A program made the position numbers and the translations under genes. The notes beneath the pieces were generated by a model, which had not been told where the DNA came from, did not search any database, and saw only the letters and a list, made by a program, of their open reading frames with translations. This document shows, piece by piece, positions 51,001 through 60,000 of a stretch of DNA of 64,000 nt. Location of the stretch: contig JAFEUB010001534.1 of assembly GCA_024529925.1 (NCBI GenBank), positions 426,001-490,000 of the forward strand, written 5' to 3'. This stretch comes from Ophthalmolycus amberensis. Its lineage: Eukaryota > Chordata > Actinopteri > Perciformes > Zoarcidae. How positions within the stretch are numbered: position 1 is the stretch's first letter; the number at the start of each line of letters is the position of its first letter.

Positions 51001-54000
51001 CCAAGGTCCGACCCCATCATGGCTCACATCAGTTGGATTAATGCTCTCCGAATTTATCGACCAATAACAAACTCTTGTTGCTGCTTTTCCAGGTGAACCT
51101 GGCGTGTGCTGCTCAGTCCCTGGTGGTTCCAGACCTGATCAACGGTCAGGAGTACCTGTTCCGCATCCGGGCTGAGAACCGCTTCGGGTTCGGCCCGCCC
51201 ATTGAGACCATCGAGGGCACCAAAGCCAGAGATCCAATCCGTATGTCTGCTTTCTGAACTCGTTCTACCTTATGCTGAATTATAAATCTTACCTCAAACA
51301 ATGTTCTTTAGTTTTAGACTGAAGCTCAACTTTAAATCCAAACACATTGTTCCTGATAGAACAGGTCTACCGGTAGACCTCCGACCACACACTTCTTCTC
51401 AGGAGTCACATGTGACGTTCTTTCGTCTGCAGATCCTCCCGATCCTCCCACCAGGCTGAAGATCCAGAGCGTGAGGAAAGGCGCAGTGAAGTTGGGATGG
51501 AAGGCTCCAAAGAACGACGGCGGTTCACCCGTCACCCACTACAGCGTGGATCTACTCTGCTGGGAGGCCAGCAGCGCCCAGAAGGAGTCCTGGAGGAGGT
51601 AAACCCTTCACCCCAGAGGTCTACATGGGCCCACCTGGGTCCTACTAACTGGGGGGGCTGAGTAGGAAGCAGGTCCAAGTTATATTCAGTTCTGTTTTTG
51701 TCTCTGTTTGGGTCCACGGCGTTTAGGATCAGGTTCAAGGATCCATTTACTTCAGACCAGGTCTTCTGTACGGATCACTTCATTCAAATATACTAACAAT
51801 CCATCATGACTGTGTTAACTCCTCACTGATTGGTGGAAACATCTCCATCAAACATCCGTCCACGTACATCTGGAGCAGAAGAATTTTAATATTTACAGAA
51901 ATGAAATGTGTTCAAGAATAATATTTGATTTTGTTGGAATCTTCTGGTCCTTCACTTGATTTTCATTTCTTCATATTTTCCTGCAGTTAAATTGACACTT
52001 TACAAGTTCTTCCTCATTCTGAAGCACTCCATCTGTGGTCCTCCCAACTTTTTCTCTTTGAATTTTGTGACCATAAAACATCAAAGAATTTGCCAAACAT
52101 AGTGTGTTTGAATGAATCTAGTGTTCCTGCTGGAAGGAGTCCGATCTGCTTTCCTTCCGTTGTGAAACATCTTCAGCACCGAGGTTTTACTTTTTGTTTG
52201 GAGGCCCGACTGTTAACAGCTGAACCGTCTGTGACCTTTCAGGTGCAACCGGAGGGACGTGGACACCACCAGCTACAAGGTGGAGGACCTGACGGAGGGA
52301 GACGAGTACGAGTTCAGGGTGGTGGCCTACAACGAGGCCGGACCCAGCCGACCGTCCACCACCGTTGGACCCATCGTCGTCCAGGACCAGACCTGTAAGA
52401 CAGGCGCTCTAATGACATGCAAGCCTGCATCATAGGAAGTCAGAGAATCCTTAATGTAAGAACCTGATCTTTTGTGCTGCAGGCGCTCCGTCCATCGAGC
52501 TGAAGGAGTTCATGGAGGCCGAGCAAGGCTCCGACATCAGCATCGTGGCCACGCTCCGCGGCTGCCCGTTCCCCACGCTCACCTGGTACAAGGCTCCGCC
52601 CCACAAGTCTGACGACAAGGCGGAGGTCCAGTACGACGAGCACATCAACAAGATGGTGTCCGACGACAGCTGCACGCTGCTCATCCAGCAGGGCAAGCGG
52701 CCCGACACCGGCCTCTACGCGCTGGTGGCCTCCAACAGCCTCGGCAAGGCCTCCAAGGAGATGAGGCTCAACGTGCTCGGTACGGAACACAGACCACGGC
52801 CGGGTTATGGATCAGATAGCGCCACGTTTATCTGTTTGTTCAGCTGAATAATAACAATAATAACTTTCTTTATAGAGCTCCTTTAAAAACAGAGTTTACA
52901 AAAAACAAGACAACAAAACCAACAACAGAAAGCTCGGTGAGACAGTCGATACGATGAAAATATAACAAAATAAATGAAATAAATAAAAAATGTAGAAAAA
53001 TAATTTTGTAGAATCAACAAATAAAAATAAAACTGAACGAAACCGGATTCGCTTCCCACATCCTGACACATCTCATCATGTGATTATTCATCTGTTCATT
53101 GAATATTAAGCATTTGTTGATCTTTACCCAAACACGTAATAACAGTAATTCTATTTTCTACCAGGTCACTGAAAGAAAAACATCTTATTATTTCTGTTAT
53201 TTTCACCCAGACTTGATTTTATTTTTTATTTTAGATTTTAGATTAAAGTAAATTAAAAAGTAAAAAATGTTTATCCTGAATGTCACTGAAACTGTCAAAG
53301 GAGAAAGATGAATCCTGTTTTATTAATAATTCTGTTATTATGACCATTAATGAACATGGTTAATATCAGACATATCACTTTATAATCCATAATAATTCTT
53401 ACACATTTGTGTTCCTCTTCTGCTTATTCAATGTTTTTTAATTCGATTTCTGCATCAGAAATCTGTATTTTTCAGCAGCAGTAACCATGACTTAACAGCA
53501 TGTCAAAATAAGAGTTCAAATAAAGAGGAAACAAAAGATTCAGTAAATATGAGCTAAACTGTGAACATAACTCTAAAGCTAAAGACCACACTGAACCTCC
53601 CTCTGAACCTCCCTCTGAACCCCCCTCTGAACCCCCCTCTGAACCTCCCTCTGAACCCCCCTCTGAACCTCCCTCTGAACCTTCCTCTGAACCCCCCTCT
53701 GAACCCCCCTCTGAACCTCCCTCTGAACCTCCCTCTGAACCTCCCTCTGAACCTCCCTCTGAACCCCCCTCTGAACCTCCCTCTGAACCCCCCTCTGAAC
53801 CTCCCTCTGAACCTCCGTCTGAACCTCCATCTGAACCTCACTCTGAACCCCCCTCTGAACCCCCCTCTGAACCCCCCTCTGAACCCCCCTCTGAACCTCC
53901 CTCTGAACCTCCCTCTGAACCCCCCTCTGAACCTCCCGCTGAACCCCCCTCTGAACCTCCCTCTGAACCTTCCTCTGAACCCCCCTCTGAACCTCCCTCT

Positions 54001-57000
54001 GAACCTCCCTCTGAACCTCACTCTGAACCTTCCTCTGAACCCCCCTCTGAACCCCCCTCTGAACCTCCCTCTGAACCTCTCTCTGAACCTCACTCTGAAC
54101 CTCACTCTGAACCTCACTCTGAACCTCACTCTGAACCTTCCTCTGAACCTCCCTCTGAACCTCACTCTGAACCTTCCTCTGAACCTCCCTCTGAACCTCA
54201 CTCTGAACCTCCCTCTGAACCTCACTCTGAACCTTCCTCTGAACCTCACTCTGAACCTCACTCTGAACCTCCCTCTGAACCTCACTCTGAACCTCACTCT
54301 GAACCTCCCTCTGAACCTCTCTCTGAACCTCACTCTGAACCTCACTCTGAACCTCACTCTGAACCTCACTCTGAACCTCACTCTGAACCTCTCTCTGAAC
54401 CTCACTCTGAACCTCACTCTGAACCTCACTCTGAACCTCACTCTGAACCTTCCTCTGAACCTCCCTCTGAACCCCCCTCTGAACCCCCCTCTGAACCTCA
54501 CTCTGAACCTCACTCTGAACATTCCTCTGAACCTTCCTCTGAACATCACTCTGAACCTCACTCTGAACCTCCCTCTGAACCTCCCTCTGAACCTTCCTCT
54601 GAACCTCACTCTGAACCTCACTCTGAACCTTCCTCTGAACCTTCCTCTGAACCTCACTCTGAACCTCCCTCTGAACCTCTCTCTGAACCTCACTCTGAAC
54701 CTCACTCTGAACCTCCCTCTGAACCTCCCTCTGAACCTCACTCTGAACCTCACTCTGAACCTTCCTCTGAACCTCCCTCTGAACCTCCCTCTGAACCTCC
54801 CTCTGAACCTCCCTCTGAACCTCTCTCTGAACCTCACTCTGAACCTCCCTCTGAACCTCACTCTGAACCTCACTCTGAACCTTCCTCTGAACCTCCCTCT
54901 GAACCTCCCTCTGAACCTCTCTCTGAACCTCACTCTGAACCTCTCTCTGAACCTCACTCTGAACCTCCCTCTGAACCTCACTCTGAACCTCTCTCTGAAC
55001 CTCACTCTGAACCTCACTCTGAACCTTCCTCTGAACCTCACTCTGAACCTCACTCTGAACCTCCCTCTGAACCTCACTCTGAACCTCACTCTGAACCTCC
55101 CTCTGAACCTCCCTCTGAACCTCTCTCTGAACCTCTCTCTGAACCTCACTCTGAACCTCACTCTGAACCTCCCTCTGAACCTCTCTCTGAACCTCACTCT
55201 GAACCTCACTCTGAACCTCACTCTGAACCTCACTCTGAACCTTCCTCTGAACCTCCCTCTGAACCTCCCTCTGAACCCCCCTCTGAACCCCCCTCTGAAC
55301 CTCACTCTGAACCTCACTCTGAACCTCCCTCTGAACCTTCCTCTGAACCTCCCTCTGAACCTCCCTCTGAACCTCCCTCTGAACCTCCCTCTGAACCTCC
55401 CTCTGAACCTCCCTCTGAACCTCACTCTGAACCTCACTCTGAACCTCACTCTGAACCTCCCTCTGAACCTCACTCTGAACCTCACTCTGAACCTCACTCT
55501 GAACCTCCCTCTGAACCTCACTCTGAACCTCACTCTGAACCTCCCTCTGAACCTCACTCTGAACCTCACTCTGAACCTTCCCTCTGAACCTCCCTCTGAA
55601 CCTCACTCTGAACCTCACTCTGAACCTCACTCTGAACCTCCCTCTGAACCTCACTCTGAACCTCACTCTGAACCTTACTCTGAACCTCACTCTGAACCTC
55701 ACTCTGAACCTCACTCTGAACCTCCCTCTGAACCTCACTCTGAACCTCCCTCTGAACCTTCCTCTGAACCTCACTCTGAACCTTCCCTCTGAACCTCACT
55801 CTGAACCTCACTCTGAACCTCACTCTGAACCTTCCTCTGAACCTCCCTCTGAACCTCACTCTGAACCTCACTCTGAACCTCACTCTGAACCTCACTCTGA
55901 ACCTCACTCTGAACCTCACTCTGAACCTTCCTCTGAACCTCACTCTGAACCTCACTCTGAACCTCCCTCTGAACCTCCCTCTGAACCTCTCTCTGAACCT
56001 CACTCTGAACCTCACTCTGAACCTCCCTCTGAACCTTCCTCTGAACCTTCCTCTGAACCCCCCTCTGAACCTCCCTCTGAACCTCACTCTGAACCTCACT
56101 CTGAACCTTCCTCTGAACCTTCCTCTGAACCTCACTCTGAACCTCACTCTGAACCTTCCTCTGAACCCCCCTCTGAACCTCCCTCTGAACCCCCCTCTGA
56201 ACGTCACTCTGAACCTTCCTCTGAACCTCCCTCTGAACCTACCTCTGAATCTCCCTCTGAACCTCACTCTGAACCTCACTCTGAACCTCACTCTGAACCT
56301 CACTCTGAACCTCACTCTGAACCTCACTCTGAACCTCACTCTGAACCTCACTCTGAACCTCACTCTGAACCTTCCTCTGAACCTCACTCTGAACCTCACT
56401 CTGAACCTCACTCTGAACCTCCCTCTGAACCTCCCTCTGAACCTCTCTCTGAACCTCACTCTGAACCTCCCTCTGAACCTCACTCTGAACCTCACTCTGA
56501 ACCTCCCTCTGAACCTCCCTCTGAACCTCCCTCTGAACCTCACTCTGAACCTGAACCTCCCTCTGAACCTCCCTCTGAACCTCACTCTGAACCTCTCTCT
56601 GAACCTCACTCTGAACCTCCCTCTGAACCTCCCTCTGAACCTCACTCTGAACCTCCCTCTGAACCTCCCTCTGAACCTCCCTCTGAACCTTCCTCTGAAC
56701 CTCACTCTGAACCTCACTCTGAACCTCACTCTGAACCTTCCTCTGAACCTCCCTCTGAACCTCCCTCTGAACCTCTCTCTGAACCTCTCTCTGAACCTCA
56801 CTCTGAACCTCCCTCTGAACCTCCCTCTGAACCTCCCTCTGAACCTCTCTCTGAACCTCACTCTGAACCTCCCTCTGAACCTCTCTCTGAACCTCACTCT
56901 GAACCTCACTCTGAACCTCACTCTGAACCTTCCTCTGAACCTTCCTCTGAACCTCACTCTGAACCTCACTCTGAACCTCACTCTGAACCTCACTCTGAAC

Positions 57001-60000
57001 CTTCCTCTGAACCTCACTCTGAACCTCACTCTGAACCTTCCTCTGAACCTCCCTCTGAACCTCACTCTGAACCTCCCTCTGAACCTCACTCTGAACCTCA
57101 CTCTGAACCTCACTCTGAACCTCACTCTGAACCTTCCTCTGAACCTCCCTCTGAACCTCCCTCTGAACTTGATGCTTTTCTTTCAGGCCGGCCCGGTCCT
57201 CCCTCCGCTCCCATCAAGTTCGAGGAGATCGGCGCCGAGAGGATTACGCTGTCCTGGCTGCCTCCGAAGGACGACGGCGGCTCCAAAGTCACAAACTACG
57301 TGATCTGGAGGCGCGTCGCCAGCAGGAAGACCTGGGTCCCCGTCACCAACGAGCCCAAAGACCGGATCTGGACGGTGGAGAGTCTGATGGCCGGACACGA
57401 GTACGTGTTCCGGATCATGGCCCAGAACAAATACGGAGTCGGAGAGCCGCTGGACAGCGAGCCCGAGGTCGCCAGAAACCTCTACAGTGAGTTTCTGACA
57501 AATATAATGTTAAATACAACAGTTATGAAACAGTCTCTCATAACGTTTATGTCAGGCCAATATCACATTCAGGTGTCTTAACTCTTCACATTAAAAAAAC
57601 AAATATAGTATTTTGACATAAATGTAACCAGGAGAGACATTAAAGGACCAGAGACACGTAAACAGATTACTGATTACTGACCTCTCTGGCTCTTTGGTTC
57701 AACCCTCTCACCTTCCATCCTCCCTTCAGCCGTCCCCGGTCAGTGTGAGAAGCCGACGGTCGCCGGCATCACGATGGACTCCATGACGGTCAGCTGGGAG
57801 GAGCCCGAGGACGACGGCGGCACGCCGATCAGCGGCTACTGGCTGGAGCGTAAAGAGACGACGGCCAAACGCTGGACCCGCGTCTCCCGAGACCCCATCC
57901 GTCCAATGGGCATGGGCGAGTCGTTCGTGGTCAGCGGACTCATTGAGGGCTCACAGTACCTGTTCAGGGTATCCGCCATCAATGCCGCAGGACCGGGACC
58001 CGCCAGCCCCCCCACAGACCCCATCTTCGCCAGAGACCCCATCTGTAAGAGTTGCACACGGAAATCACACAAGTTAATGTTTAAATACACAGAGCAGGAG
58101 GTTAACTGTCTGTCTCCTCCTCTAGCCCCGCCCTCTCCTCCGACCCCAAAGGTTTCTGATTGGACCAGGTCCACCGTGGACCTTGAGTGGATCCCTCCTC
58201 TGAAGGACGGAGGCTCCAAGATCATCGGATACTGGGTGGAATACAAGGAGGAGGGCACAGAGGCCTGGGTCAAGGTGAGCTGATCTTTATATCGTCAGTG
58301 ATCTCGGGACAGGACTTGGTTTTTAGAGAGAGCAACTTTATAAACCCCATGTTTGTGTTTTTTTAGGCCAAGGAAACGGAAATCCGTGGCACCCGACTTG
58401 TGATCGCTGGTCTGAAGACTGGCGGCAAATACAAGTTCAGGGTGACTGCGTTCAATGCTGCTGGTAACGGAGAGCCAGGAGAAGTCCCAGAGGTCCTGGA
58501 GGTCAACGACAGAAACAGTGAGTCGGTCTGAAAGTCTAAGACGGTTGTAAACCCTCGATCTCTCAACAACGTCACCTTTATGCACGGATGCATCCTGTTT
58601 GGTGGTAACGTTGAGTTTCCTGCGCACAGTTCCCCCTGAGCTCGACCTGGACGCCTCCGTGAAGGAGCGGATGGTGGTCCACGCCGGCGGTGTGATCCGA
58701 ATCATCGCCTACGTGTCGGGCCAGCCGACCCCGGAGGTCACCTGGAGCAGAGACGGAGCCGCGCTGCCTCCCGAGGCCAAAGTGGAGACGACAGCCATCA
58801 GCTCGTCTCTGGTGATCAAACCCTGCACCAGGAGGCACCCCGGCGTTTACACGCTGACCGCCAAGAACGCTGGAGGGGAGAAGACGAAGAACATCACCGT
58901 GGAAGTTCTGGGTAAGATACTGTCTTGACTTCGCGTCTTGAGACTCTTTATCGTTGTTGTTTTTTAAAGTAAAACCCGTTTGTGTCCTCCTTCAGACGTC
59001 CCCGGGGCCGTCGGCATCCCCTTCACCGCAGAGAACCTGACCACCGACTCCTGCAAGCTTAACTGGTTCTTCCCTGAGAACGACGGCGGCTCTCCCATCA
59101 GCAACTACGTTATCGAGAAGCGAGAGGCCGAGCGCAAGGCCTGGACCTCGCTGTCCTTCACCACCAGCCGACAAAACGCTGTGGCTCACGGCCTCACCAT
59201 CGGAAAGTCCTACTTCTTCAGAGTGGCCGCGGAGAACGCCATTGGCGTCGGACCCTTCATGGAGACCGCAGCCGAGCTCATCGTCAAGGAACCAATCAGT
59301 GAGTTTTAGTTAAATCATGGTGACCCCTGGTCTCTGAAGGTCCAAGAGTTGAAAGATGAGAGGATGAATAAAGTCTTTCTTAATCAAACAGTTGTGTTCA
59401 AAAACATTTAAAGAATATTCAGAATCATGAGATTAAAGAGAATAAAGTCATTTTGGAAAAGTCAAGACTTTGAAGATAATTTCAACACAAAAGTTAGAAC
59501 GTTAACAAAAGAATAAAGTCTTCATTTTGAAGGGTAATAATGGCAGAACTTGAATTTTTAGATAAGATAAAGTCTTCATTTTGTGATCTCTCTTTCCTCC
59601 GAGTTCTCTGATTAATCTCAGAACTGAACCGTTAAAGAAACCCTTAACGAGTTCCCATCTTCAGAGATACAGAACCGTCTGTCTGTGCTCATCTCAGGTG
59701 TTCCTGACCGCCCCGAGGAGCTCGAGGTCACCAAGGTCACCAAGGATTTGATTAGCGTCACCTGGAAGGTGCCCAAGTTTGACGGCGGCTCAGAGATCAC
59801 CATGTACATCCTGGAGGCGCGAATGATCGGTAAAGACAAGTTCACCAGAGTGACGAAGGAGACGCTGATGGAGAGGAAGTACACCTACGACGGCCTGAGG
59901 GAGGGAGAGACCTACGAGCTCAGGGTCCTCGCCGTCAACGAAGTCGGACCCAGCAAGCCGTCGTTCTCCACCAAACCCATCAGCTGCAAGGACGAACTGG

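Noticed and set aside
53554..57125. Long open frames on both strands (up to 743 codons) with LNLP, FRVR or VQSE repeats
   Set aside because: They arise because the satellite unit is 12 bp without stops. They lie in a titin intron, have no homology and no splice connection.
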